Notes under the pieces: generated by a model
Seen by the model: only the letters and a program-made list of their open reading frames with translations
The model's database searches: none
What the model was told of the DNA's origin: nothing
Shown: positions 44,480 through 52,539 of the stretch, piece after piece
Position numbering within the stretch: position 1 is the first letter of the stretch
How the letters are laid out: every line of letters begins with the position of its first letter
Source: an uncultured Eubacteriales bacterium
GTDB lineage: Bacteria > Bacillota > Clostridia > Christensenellales > UBA1242
Assembly (NCBI GenBank): GCA_949031345.1
Contig: CARNVA010000008.1
Span: 7,750-71,749, forward strand
Direction of reading: 5' to 3'
Length of the DNA stretch: 64,000 nucleotides
Made by a program: the position numbers and the translations under genes

Positions 44480-45400
44480 ATGAATAATTTAGAACAAAAA
44501 CTTTTTGAAAAATTGACCGATTTACATAAAGTGCCAAGTGGCGCTTTTAATCTCCGAAAAAATGGTCAAGCGCAGGCACGGGTGTCCACCAAAGAAATTG
44601 ATATTGTTCCTAAACAAGACAAAAGCGGAATTGACATCATTGTCAAGCCAAATGTGGTGGGGAAAAGCATTCACATCCCCGTCATAATTACGGTAGGCGG
44701 ACTAAGTGACCTTGTCTATAACGATTTCTATATCGGCGAAAATTCTGATGTGGTAATTGTCGCTGGCTGTGGCATACATAATGCCACCTGCAAGACAAGC
44801 ATGCACAACGGCATACACAGCTTTCATCTTGGAAAAAACAGCAAAGTCAAATATATTGAAAGGCACATTGGCGAGGGCGAAGGAAGCGGCGGCAAGATTT
44901 TAAATCCTGTCACTGATATCACCTTAAAAGAAGGCTCTGAAATGGTTATGGAGACCACTCAGCTTGGCGGAGTAACTTCAACTGTAAGAAAAACTAAGGC
45001 AAAGATATATGACAGAGCTAAGCTTACTGTTCAAGAGAATGTTTTGACAACTGACGAACAAACGGCAAAAACTGAGTTTAAGGTCACCCTGCTTGGAAAA
45101 GGAAGCGGCGTTGAGGTAGTCAGCCACAGCGTTGCACGAGACAACTCTGTCCAAGAATTTAAATCTGATGTAATTGGCAAAAACGAATGTTTCGGCCATG
45201 TTGAATGTGATGGAATACTTCTTGACAATGCAAGAATAATTTCTCAGCCAAAAGTGGATGCCATCTGCAAAGATGCCGCACTTGTACACGAAGCTGCGAT
45301 TGGAAAGATTGCCGGAGATGAGCTTGTCAAACTTATGACGCTTGGCCTTAGTCAAAAAGAGGCAGAAGAGGTGATAATACAAGGCTTCTTACTTGGCTGA
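44480..45400 (+). CDS. SufB/SufD-type scaffold (SmsB-like), 306 aa
   Basis: Scaffold partner of SufC. The beta-helix SufBD core is visible (HNATCKTSMHNGIHSFHLGK, MVMETTQLGG, FGHVECDGILL) with the C-terminal AIGKIAGDELVKLMTLGLSQ, typical of the SufBD end that binds SufC. At 306 residues it is shorter than SufB (~465) and has lost most of the N-terminal region, as in SMS proteins. Cys at VAGCGIH and near the C-terminus may hold the cluster. SD GAGGT lies 6 nt upstream. Confidence 0.82.
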   Translation: MNNLEQKLFEKLTDLHKVPSGAFNLRKNGQAQARVSTKEIDIVPKQDKSGIDIIVKPNVVGKSIHIPVIITVGGLSDLVYNDFYIGENSDVVIVAGCGIHNATCKTSMHNGIHSFHLGKNSKVKYIERHIGEGEGSGGKILNPVTDITLKEGSEMVMETTQLGGVTSTVRKTKAKIYDRAKLTVQENVLTTDEQTAKTEFKVTLLGKGSGVEVVSHSVARDNSVQEFKSDVIGKNECFGHVECDGILLDNARIISQPKVDAICKDAALVHEAAIGKIAGDELVKLMTLGLSQKEAEEVIIQGFLLG

Positions 45401-45542
45401 AACTCTTGACTTCTACGCTGAAAGACTTATTTTCTTACCATTAAAATATTTTTCTTAATGGATTTAAATAATTTTAATTGCGTTTAAATCTTGTTTTTTA
45501 AATTATAAAACTTAATTTTTATATGGCTGAAATATCAAAAAC

Positions 45543-45573
45543 AAAAAAAGCATGAAATCAATCATGCTTTTTT
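45543..45573. terminator. Bidirectional terminator after sufBD
   Basis: AAAGCATGA (45547-45555) pairs with TCATGCTTT (45562-45570); A-run before and T-run after serve both converging genes. Confidence 0.8.
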
Positions 45574-46400
45574 TAGTCCATGTATAAATCATCCAAATTG
45601 ATGTAGTCATCACCGTCTATTGACTGGTCGTTTTTAAGCTTTTGCTCATCGTCAACACTTGTTTGTTTGTCATCAATGCTTGAAAGCTCTTCTTCGTCAT
45701 CGTCATCGTCAAAGACTTTAATTCCGCCCTCAGCACAAAGGCCTGCCCTATGTTTTGCAAGCATATTTAATGTCCTTGCTGCCATTTCATAATTATTTTT
45801 TTCTATTTCTATCTGTCTATCAATGTTTGCAATGGCATTTTTTATATAATAATCTCGAATTTCATTTGCATATCCAGCGCCAAAAATGCATTTAAATATC
45901 TTTCTCATGCCACCAACAAGCCCTTTATCCTGATAACAACACTGTAAAACTTCATCCGCTGTTGGAATTTCATCCGCTTCATAATAGTCATTTTGATAAT
46001 AAATATTAAAGCTGTCATTATCACTTCTTACATACCAGTCAAAATCTGCTCCTTTCTCATCTGCCTTTCTATAACTCTTACTATTTTCCGAAGATCTCAG
46101 CAATGGATTATAGATATACATATTGGCAAATCTCACACGCCAAATATTGTTATCGTCCTCATTGAAATTGGTGTTACCTTTTTCCAGCTGCAGCTTAAGA
46201 TTTGAAAGACCAAGCTCATGCAGCTCATCTTTTTTAGCATCTTTTTCATTAGCGAAAAAGATTTCAAGCCCAGCTTCCTTATGCTTATAGCCCTTATTGT
46301 GAAATTTGGCATAAATTATGACATATTCTTCGCCTATATCAGAATAAATCTTTCTGCCAAGCAATTCATCTGGATTTAATTTGCTAAAATATTTATTCAT
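45573..46400 (-). CDS. Unknown soluble protein with acidic tail, 275 aa
   Basis: SD GGGAG lies ~7 nt upstream of the ATG. The first ~150 residues are mixed strands and helices rich in Tyr, Asn and Asp (NKYFSKLNPDELLGRKIYSD, FDWYVRSDNDSFNIYY). Residues ~155-220 are helical, with several Cys. From ~230 the chain is strongly acidic (DDDDDEEEL and following). No membrane segment and no family that I recognise. It stands alone between terminator and promoter regions. Confidence 0.55.
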   Translation of the reverse strand: MNKYFSKLNPDELLGRKIYSDIGEEYVIIYAKFHNKGYKHKEAGLEIFFANEKDAKKDELHELGLSNLKLQLEKGNTNFNEDDNNIWRVRFANMYIYNPLLRSSENSKSYRKADEKGADFDWYVRSDNDSFNIYYQNDYYEADEIPTADEVLQCCYQDKGLVGGMRKIFKCIFGAGYANEIRDYYIKNAIANIDRQIEIEKNNYEMAARTLNMLAKHRAGLCAEGGIKVFDDDDDEEELSSIDDKQTSVDDEQKLKNDQSIDGDDYINLDDLYMD

Positions 46401-46483
46401 ATTTTCTCCCTGCCAACTTAATCAAAGCTGGAATAATTTCAAATTAAATATATCATAATTCTCTCATTTTGTCAATAACGCCG

Positions 46484-47719
46484 TCATTTGCGTTCTAAAA
46501 TCACCACCGTCTCATATTCGCCCGTACAGGCAAACATATCAAACAAAACAACCTCTTTAATCTTATATTCAACAAGCCGACCTAAATCTCGTACCAGCGT
46601 TGCACTGTTGCAAGAAATATAGATAAGTTGATTGCAATTTTTATAATTCAAAGCCTGACAAACTTTCGCATCCAGCCCGGCTCTTGGCGGGTCAACAATG
46701 ATTGCATCGCCCTCAACCCTTGGAAGCACCTCACTGCAATCACCCTGCATATTGGTGAGAAAAAACAAACTATTCTCTTCTTTAAGCCTCTCGGCATCCT
46801 TATGTTCACTTTCTCCAAGCTCAATTCCAATCACACGATATCCCAAATTTGAAAGAAAACCGCTAAGCACGCCCGCGCCGCTATAACAATTTAAAACAAC
46901 CTTACCTTGTAATTTTTTTGCCACAAATTGATAAAGCTTGCCCCCAACAAATTTATTCACCTGATGAAAACTATTTGGCAAAAACTTGCATTTAAGGCCA
47001 TGCTCTTCGCTTTCAAGATACTCCTGCCCCATGCAATAAAAAAGCTTCCCTTTGAAACTTTCATAAATGACACACTTTGCGCCAAGCATCAAGAAAACAC
47101 CTTGATAATTTATCTTTCCCTGCTCTTTCTTGCAATAAAAGATTATGCCCAGACTTTCGCCCTCTTGTCGCAAAACAACTTCGCTGTAAAAATTGAAAAG
47201 CTTTTGCGCGGAAATAAAGCGGTTTAAAGTTTCAATTGCCGCGTTCATCTCCTCACTTACAAGCAAACACTTTTCTATGCCAATTGCCTCATGACTGCAC
47301 CTTTCTCTTAAAGCCAAGCCATTTCTACCTACAATCAGCCTTATCTTGTTTCGATAGCCATATCGCTCATCACTTGGCTCTATTGCAATTTCACCATCAT
47401 AGCCCACCTTTTTCAACTGGTTTGCCAAAAGCTCTTTTTTAATATCCAGCTCATTTTGATAGCTTGTATGTTGATAGCTGCAGCCCCCGCATCTTCCAAA
47501 ATAACGACAAGGCGCAACCTCTCGTTTATCACTTGCTTTAAGCACTTTTTTAAGCTTTCCTCGATAAAAAGAAGAATGCTCATCTACAAACTCAATCTCC
47601 ACCCTCTCGCCGCGAAGAGCGTAAGGCACAAACACTACCTTTCCGTCAAGCCTGCCAACTCCTTCGCCATCATAACCATATCCTTCAATAGCACAATCAA
47701 ACTTGCCTCTCTTATCCAT
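46484..47719 (-). CDS. RlmCD/RumA-type 23S rRNA (uracil-5)-methyltransferase, 411 aa
   Basis: It methylates uracil in 23S rRNA with SAM. TRAM domain 1-60; 4Fe-4S cysteines C71, C77, C80 (CRYFGRCGGC) plus one near 152; the SAM site NCYSGAGVLSGFL; DPPRAGLD; and the catalytic Cys in SCNSATLVRDL. The final motif reads FACTGEYETV, where relatives usually have FPHTxHVETV; the base Glu is kept. RlmCD or RlmD specificity cannot be told apart. Its ATG has no strong SD. Confidence 0.87.
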   Translation of the reverse strand: MDKRGKFDCAIEGYGYDGEGVGRLDGKVVFVPYALRGERVEIEFVDEHSSFYRGKLKKVLKASDKREVAPCRYFGRCGGCSYQHTSYQNELDIKKELLANQLKKVGYDGEIAIEPSDERYGYRNKIRLIVGRNGLALRERCSHEAIGIEKCLLVSEEMNAAIETLNRFISAQKLFNFYSEVVLRQEGESLGIIFYCKKEQGKINYQGVFLMLGAKCVIYESFKGKLFYCMGQEYLESEEHGLKCKFLPNSFHQVNKFVGGKLYQFVAKKLQGKVVLNCYSGAGVLSGFLSNLGYRVIGIELGESEHKDAERLKEENSLFFLTNMQGDCSEVLPRVEGDAIIVDPPRAGLDAKVCQALNYKNCNQLIYISCNSATLVRDLGRLVEYKIKEVVLFDMFACTGEYETVVILERK

Positions 47720-47878
47720 ACAAAAACTGCCTCTCCCAAATATTTCAAATAGTTTTTTTAAAAGGAAGCTTTTCTGCTTAGTTAAACACGAAAACCTTCA
47801 CCACTATATAAATATTAAATGCTTGAAATCTTAAGTTTCAAAATTTAAAACATTCATAATTTAAGCTTGGCTTAATTT

Positions 47879-48484
47879 TTAGTCCTGTCTATTCGCACTA
47901 AAATACTCAAGTTTGTTTTCAATCACTCGCAAGATTTCCTCTCTGCCAAGCCCATTTTCAGAGCTGCTTGCAAGAAAAATTTCCTCTCTTAAAGAAAGCT
48001 CTTTCGCAATCGCACTTACACTTTGCTTAATCTTGCTCTTTGCAAGCTTGTCAGCCTTAGTGACAATAATTGAAAAGGGAATGTTGTAATAAATCAAAAA
48101 CTTAATCATCTGCCTATCTTGCTCTGTTGGCTTATGCCTTATATCAAGCAAAACAAAAACATTGACAAGTGATTTCGACTCTGTAAGGTAATCACCTAAA
48201 ATTGACGACCAAACATCAAGCTGCCCCTTGCCAACTTTTGCAAAGCCATAGCCTGGCAGGTCAACAATTCTGAAATTGTCATTTATGTCAAAATAATTTA
48301 TCATCTTTGTCTTGCCCGGCGTAGCCGAGGTTTTTGCCAAACCTTTAACCTTAACTATGCTGTTGATAAGCGAAGACTTGCCAACATTACTGCGACCAAC
48401 AAACGCAAACTCTGGCACTCCATCATCAATAATGTTGTTTTTATTTACAACACTTGTTTTATACACTGCTTTTTTAATAATCAT
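47879..48484 (-). CDS. engB: Ribosome biogenesis GTPase EngB (YsxC), 201 aa
   Basis: GTPase needed for large-subunit assembly. G1 GRSNVGKSS (30-38), G2 with SATPGKTK, G3 DLPGYG and G4 TKAD are all present; the family hallmark GYGFAKV is intact. Length is normal. The ATG has only a weak SD. It stands alone on the minus strand, 160 nt from the methyltransferase gene. Confidence 0.93.
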   Translation of the reverse strand: MIIKKAVYKTSVVNKNNIIDDGVPEFAFVGRSNVGKSSLINSIVKVKGLAKTSATPGKTKMINYFDINDNFRIVDLPGYGFAKVGKGQLDVWSSILGDYLTESKSLVNVFVLLDIRHKPTEQDRQMIKFLIYYNIPFSIIVTKADKLAKSKIKQSVSAIAKELSLREEIFLASSSENGLGREEILRVIENKLEYFSANRQD

Positions 48485-48580
48485 GATTTAATAATAACAT
48501 AACTAAAACAAAAGTGCAAACTAAAGCACACTAAAAGCGCCGATTGCTTTAATTTTATTCCGATTGCTTATTATAAAACA

Positions 48581-48614
48581 AAAAAACTCCATACAAATCG
48601 TATAGAGTTTTTTT
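48581..48614 (-). terminator. Terminator of the surface-repeat gene
   Basis: AAAAAACTC-ATAC pairs with GTAT-GAGTTTTTTT around AAATC. On the minus strand the T-run follows the stem, 8 nt after the stop codon. Confidence 0.75.
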
Positions 48615-48621
48615 ATTATTT

Positions 48622-49941
48622 TTATTCATAGATAAATGTTATAACAATATCTAAATGCGTTGTAATATCTTGGCCATGGCTTCCTTGAAGGAAATCAAGA
48701 AGATATTTGAAAGTAAATCCTTCTCCAATGCCTCGACTTTCTTCCATTATAAATCCAGTATTGCCAACAGCAAGTTTAACCTCATTTTTGAATGTAACTT
48801 TGTTGCCATTTTCATCTTCGAAATCAGAGTATCCTAAACTGTTGTATACATCAAGCACCTCAGCGTTAAGATCGAAAGTATCTTCAGCTTCAGTATCTTC
48901 AAAAGTAACATTTTCAATTGTTTGTTCAACTACAATTCTCTGGCCATTTCTTAATGCAGTCACTGATAAGTCTACCATGCCACCCGCTTCTTCTACATAC
49001 TCTGGTTTTACAGCAGCGAAAGTGAATGTGTGACCTCTATACAAGCTCTTCCAAACAGCAACAGCATCAACAGTAGTTTCTTCGCCAGCAGCGATTGCAT
49101 TGCCAAGACCTATAAATGTATCGTTTGATTTGTCATAGTTGTAAACTTTGCCATTGAATTCAATTCCTGCAAGCTCATAACCTTCTCTTTCAACTTGACC
49201 CATATAGCTTGTAAAGCCAGTCTTTGTGTTGTATTCGATTGTCTTGATATTGTTTGGTTGAAGTTTGTTGAACGCAACATTTACTGTATAAGTAACATAT
49301 TCTTGAGCGCCCCAAGCAGCTTCAAGCACAATATTTGCCTCGTTTTCAACATCGTCGAAAGTTGCATAGTAATATTTCTTACCAGCAAGCTCACCTTCAG
49401 CACCTTTAATCTTCCAACCTAAGAAATATAAATCTTCAGTGTTTGAAGCAGGTCTTTCAAGTTTTTCTCCATATTCAACAGTTTGAGTTGGGAAGTTGAT
49501 ATCAGTTACGCCATCTGCACCCTTGCCTGAATAATTTACAGTAAATTTCTTAAGGTCAGCAACGGCAGAGATTTTTGTATCTCCCTTGATGTCAAATGTG
49601 TAAGTGATTTTTGTTTCAACAGCTTTGTCAGTTTCAACATTATAGTTTCCAACATACCAGCCTTTAAACTCATAGCCAGTTGCTTGATATTCAAGTGTAA
49701 CTTCAGAATATTTGCCAATTTGCAAAACATTCTTGTCTTGAACTTTGCCATTAACTTTGACAACGACTTTGTGATTTACATTTTCATTTTCTTTTTCTGC
49801 TTCACTTTCCCTGCTTGCATCAGCGATAGTAAGTGTGCAGCCAACAGCTTCAGTCACGCCAATAGCAGCACCAACAACGCTGACCATAAGCAAAACAACT
49901 AAAGCACAAACAGATAATATTTTTACTAAATGTTTAGACAT
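48622..49941 (-). CDS. Secreted protein with InlB/Listeria-Bacteroides-type repeats, 439 aa
   Basis: ATG 49941 with GGAGGG 5 nt upstream, rather than the in-frame start 48 nt earlier. The signal peptide or anchor is residues ~5-28 (VKILSVCALVVLLMVSVVGA). Repeat units with FKGWYVG, FLGWKIKG and related cores span ~45-280. The C-terminal ~130 residues form an unrelated acidic beta domain. No sorting signal is visible. Promoter TTGAAA-17-TATAAT lies just upstream and a terminator follows, so it is a single-gene transcript. Confidence 0.78.
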   Translation of the reverse strand: MSKHLVKILSVCALVVLLMVSVVGAAIGVTEAVGCTLTIADASRESEAEKENENVNHKVVVKVNGKVQDKNVLQIGKYSEVTLEYQATGYEFKGWYVGNYNVETDKAVETKITYTFDIKGDTKISAVADLKKFTVNYSGKGADGVTDINFPTQTVEYGEKLERPASNTEDLYFLGWKIKGAEGELAGKKYYYATFDDVENEANIVLEAAWGAQEYVTYTVNVAFNKLQPNNIKTIEYNTKTGFTSYMGQVEREGYELAGIEFNGKVYNYDKSNDTFIGLGNAIAAGEETTVDAVAVWKSLYRGHTFTFAAVKPEYVEEAGGMVDLSVTALRNGQRIVVEQTIENVTFEDTEAEDTFDLNAEVLDVYNSLGYSDFEDENGNKVTFKNEVKLAVGNTGFIMEESRGIGEGFTFKYLLDFLQGSHGQDITTHLDIVITFIYE

Positions 49942-49960
49942 AATCCCTCCATGTAAACTC

Positions 49961-49989
49961 ATTATAACACAATCGAAATATTTTTTCAA
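49961..49989 (-). promoter_or_regulatory. Promoter of the 439-aa surface protein
   Basis: Minus strand: TTGAAA (49984-49989), 17 nt, perfect TATAAT (49961-49966). Confidence 0.75.
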
Positions 49990-50310
49990 TAGCTTAAGTA
50001 AAACTTTTTTAAATTTATCAAAACTATTGTGGCATTTTTTGGACGATGCTTAAAAATTTTTCCACTTTTAGTCTATTTAGTCTATGCAATTTAAACTTTT
50101 CGTATACTTTTGCAATAGCTTTGTCCCCTTTTATAAGCCAGACTATCGCGTAAAATAGAAAAACTCACTCATATTTATAATGATTATATATAATTTATAT
50201 TATTTATATATAATATATACTTGCTTTCAGAAACAAAAACCATTAAAAATTCCAGTTTTTCTTTTTAAAATATCACACCAAAAAGCAAAAAGATTTTTAA
50301 GCATTTCGAT
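49990..50310. other. Intergenic region without genes
   Basis: I see no gene or RNA. It holds a repeated TAGTCTATT/TAGTCTATG (50070-50088) and a TATATA-rich palindromic stretch near 50187-50220. Confidence 0.4.
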
Positions 50311-50982
50311 TTATTTCTCCACCAAAACAAAACTCTCATCAATCATCGAAAACAACTTTTCATTTTTTAAGTTTCCATTAAGCCAAATAGACACCCAGTG
50401 CTTCTTGTTCATGTGATAACCTTTAAAAATGTTTTCATTGTCAACAAGTCCGTCAAGTGCATCTGGCTTAACCCTTACATTTATAACCTCAATAAGCTCA
50501 TTTCCGTCAAGGCCAAGCTTGCATTTGGGCAGCTTTAAAAGAGCGACAAACCATTTTCTATTGTCAGCCCTGCGAAAGACTGAATATTCCGGAAATTTTT
50601 TCCAAAGAAACTCTGGCTTGCATTTATATCTTTCGTCAATATAATCAACAATCGCCCTCGCCTGACTTGACTTATAAATATTATCGCAAAAACATTCTTC
50701 TGCCAAATTTTTCAAAAGCTGTATATAATGCTCTCTTACCATATTTGAAAAACTGCCGCCACCTTCACTTAAAAAAAGCGTGTAAGGCTCTCCAGTTGAT
50801 AGATCCACAACTTCAGTAAAGATGTTTTCCTCTTGGTCTATGGTTATTCCCAGCTGAAACTGGTCATCAAAAAATTTAACAAAATATCTATACTTGCCTT
50901 CCTTGTAAATAAAGCCAAAAGCCCTCAACTTGTCAAAATCGACCTTCTTATTTTTAAAAATCTGCAATAAAATGCTGTTCAT
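50311..50982 (-). CDS. MmcQ/YjbR-family protein, 223 aa
   Basis: The C-terminal ~115 residues show the MmcQ/YjbR pattern, a CyaY-like fold: PEFLWKKFPEYSVFRRADN, KWFVALL, VINVRVKPD, and GYHMNKKHWVSIWLNG. The N-terminal ~100 residues resemble a second diverged copy of the fold (YRYFVKFFDDQFQLGI, GEPYTLFLSE). The family is thought to bind DNA, but the role is not established. Start context is poor in SD (AGAGGTGTTTTA). Single gene upstream of the tRNA-Ala region. Confidence 0.75.
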   Translation of the reverse strand: MNSILLQIFKNKKVDFDKLRAFGFIYKEGKYRYFVKFFDDQFQLGITIDQEENIFTEVVDLSTGEPYTLFLSEGGGSFSNMVREHYIQLLKNLAEECFCDNIYKSSQARAIVDYIDERYKCKPEFLWKKFPEYSVFRRADNRKWFVALLKLPKCKLGLDGNELIEVINVRVKPDALDGLVDNENIFKGYHMNKKHWVSIWLNGNLKNEKLFSMIDESFVLVEK

Positions 50983-51339
50983 TAAAACACCTCTTTAACA
51001 CGCTTCAGCATACACTCAATAAAATTGAACGATATCTGCTATTGCCCCAGTATTTAAAATCATAATTTCTCATCTGTAGCGCAACTTGTTAAACCTAAAA
51101 AATCTTTCTCAATTAAAATCTTTCAGTCATTTTTTAATTAAAACTTCAAGAATTTAAATCACACAGTCCTTTAAAAATCGGTTTAATTTTACCGCTTTAA
51201 TTTTATCACCAACCAACAATAATAGGCAAATAAAATTGTCAAAGCAATCAAATACAACAGCAAAAAGCTTAAAAAATAAATAAAACTGCAAAACTGAAAG
51301 GAAGAAAAGGAAGAATTTAAAAATTTTTCAATAAAAATG
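50983..51339. other. Intergenic region before tRNA-Ala
   Basis: No gene is visible in this AT-rich stretch. It contains the promoter side of the YjbR-like gene on the left and leads into the tRNA promoter on the right. Confidence 0.4.
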
Positions 51340-51368
51340 TTGACAAAAAAAAAGAAATATGCTAATAT
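51340..51368 (+). promoter_or_regulatory. Promoter of tRNA-Ala
   Basis: TTGACA (51340-51345), 17 nt, TAATAT (51363-51368), 12 nt before the tRNA. Confidence 0.8.
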
Positions 51369-51379
51369 TTAAGAGCATT

Positions 51380-51456
51380 GGGGGATTAGCTCAGCTGGCT
51401 AGAGCGCCTGCCTTGCAAGCAGGAGGTCATCGGTTCGATTCCGATATTCTCCACCA
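51380..51456 (+). tRNA. tRNA-Ala(UGC)
   Basis: 77 nt including encoded CCA. Acceptor GGGGGAT pairs with ATTCTCC (two G-U pairs). D-stem GCTC/GAGC, anticodon stem CCTGC/GCAGG around CTTGCAA (anticodon TGC), and T-stem ATCGG/CCGAT around TTCGATT. It has a consensus promoter and a terminator at 51463-51494 (GTCTAAAC / GTTTAGAC then TTTTTT). Confidence 0.95.
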
Positions 51457-51462
51457 TAGTTA

Positions 51463-51494
51463 GTCTAAACTGAATTTTCGGTTTAGACCTTTTT
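51463..51494 (+). terminator. Terminator of tRNA-Ala
   Basis: GTCTAAAC (51463-51470) pairs with GTTTAGAC (51481-51488), followed by CTTTTTT. Confidence 0.85.
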
Positions 51495-51653
51495 TATTCT
51501 ATTTTGTTGCTTATAAGCATTCTAAAGTCTTAATTCATTAAAAGGCTTTAATTACAACTTTTTCTTATATGATATGCTTGAATAAAGTGATATGTTGCTA
51601 TATAATTATTCTAGATTTTTGATTGTGATATTTTCAAGATAAGAGGTATTTAA

Positions 51654-52409
51654 ATGAAAAAATTTGATTATAAAAAATTTTTGACAGTGACAAATATTTT
51701 AATGTTGCTAATTGTTATATTTTATATCTTTGACCATTATTTGCCATTACCTCAAAATTATACGGGATTTACTTGGGCAAGCAAAGACATAACGGCAGTC
51801 GACTATTTGCTTGGAAATTGCGGCGGTTTGCTGACCAATTATTTGGGTGTCGGCAAAGTCTTGAATTATAACAGCGGCGAAGTATATAGATATGTAACTC
51901 AGATGTTTCTTCATGGCCACCTGTTTCATTTAATTGGAAATTTAGTAGGGTTATATTTTATTGGCCATTATACTGAAAAGCGTTTCGGCTGGTGGCTGAC
52001 CTGCATTATCTTCTTCACCGTTGGAATAACTGAGGCATTCATCACCGACCCCCTTTATCTAGCTATGGCACCATCAAAAGCGGAAGAATTGGCAAAATCT
52101 GTTTCTGTCGGTGCATCAGGCGGAATTTTCGGACTTGCAGGCGCTTCTCTTGCCGCACTGTTTTTCGACATAAAAAGTTTTAAACAAATCGATAAGCCCA
52201 CTTTGATTGTCTCAATAATTTACGGAGTGCTGACAACCTATTTGGTAAGTTTTGGTTGGACGACCGTTTGTCACAATGTATCCTTAATTTTAGGCTTAAC
52301 TGTGGGCGTAATAATCATATTGCCATTTTACTTATTAAAAAAAGGCAAATTCTCCCGAACAAACAATTCGATCACTCAAAATGATAACGATAAAAATTCA
52401 TCCCTATAA
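51654..52409 (+). CDS. Rhomboid-family intramembrane serine protease, 251 aa
   Basis: Six or more hydrophobic segments. The catalytic Ser155 is in GASGGIFG and His207 in VCHNVSLILGL; the L1-loop/TM2 motif FLHGHLFHLIGN (85-96) is typical. It should cut single-span membrane proteins within the membrane; several surface and anchored proteins in this window are possible targets, but nothing links them. SD AGAGGT lies 7 nt upstream. The C-terminal tail is polar. Confidence 0.88.
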   Translation: MKKFDYKKFLTVTNILMLLIVIFYIFDHYLPLPQNYTGFTWASKDITAVDYLLGNCGGLLTNYLGVGKVLNYNSGEVYRYVTQMFLHGHLFHLIGNLVGLYFIGHYTEKRFGWWLTCIIFFTVGITEAFITDPLYLAMAPSKAEELAKSVSVGASGGIFGLAGASLAALFFDIKSFKQIDKPTLIVSIIYGVLTTYLVSFGWTTVCHNVSLILGLTVGVIIILPFYLLKKGKFSRTNNSITQNDNDKNSSL

Positions 52410-52500
52410 TCATCCGCTCTACTAAATAATACCAAACTATCATACCTTTATATTACACAAGCGTGCTTCAATATAGTTGAAACAAATGAATTATATAAAT

Positions 52501-52532
52501 AAAAAAAGAGGATAAACATCCTCTCTTTTTTT
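52501..52532. terminator. Bidirectional terminator between rhomboid and the coiled-coil membrane gene
   Basis: GAGGAT-AAAC-ATCCTC with A-run before and TCTTTTTTT after; it serves both converging genes. Confidence 0.8.
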
Positions 52533-52539
52533 AATTTAT

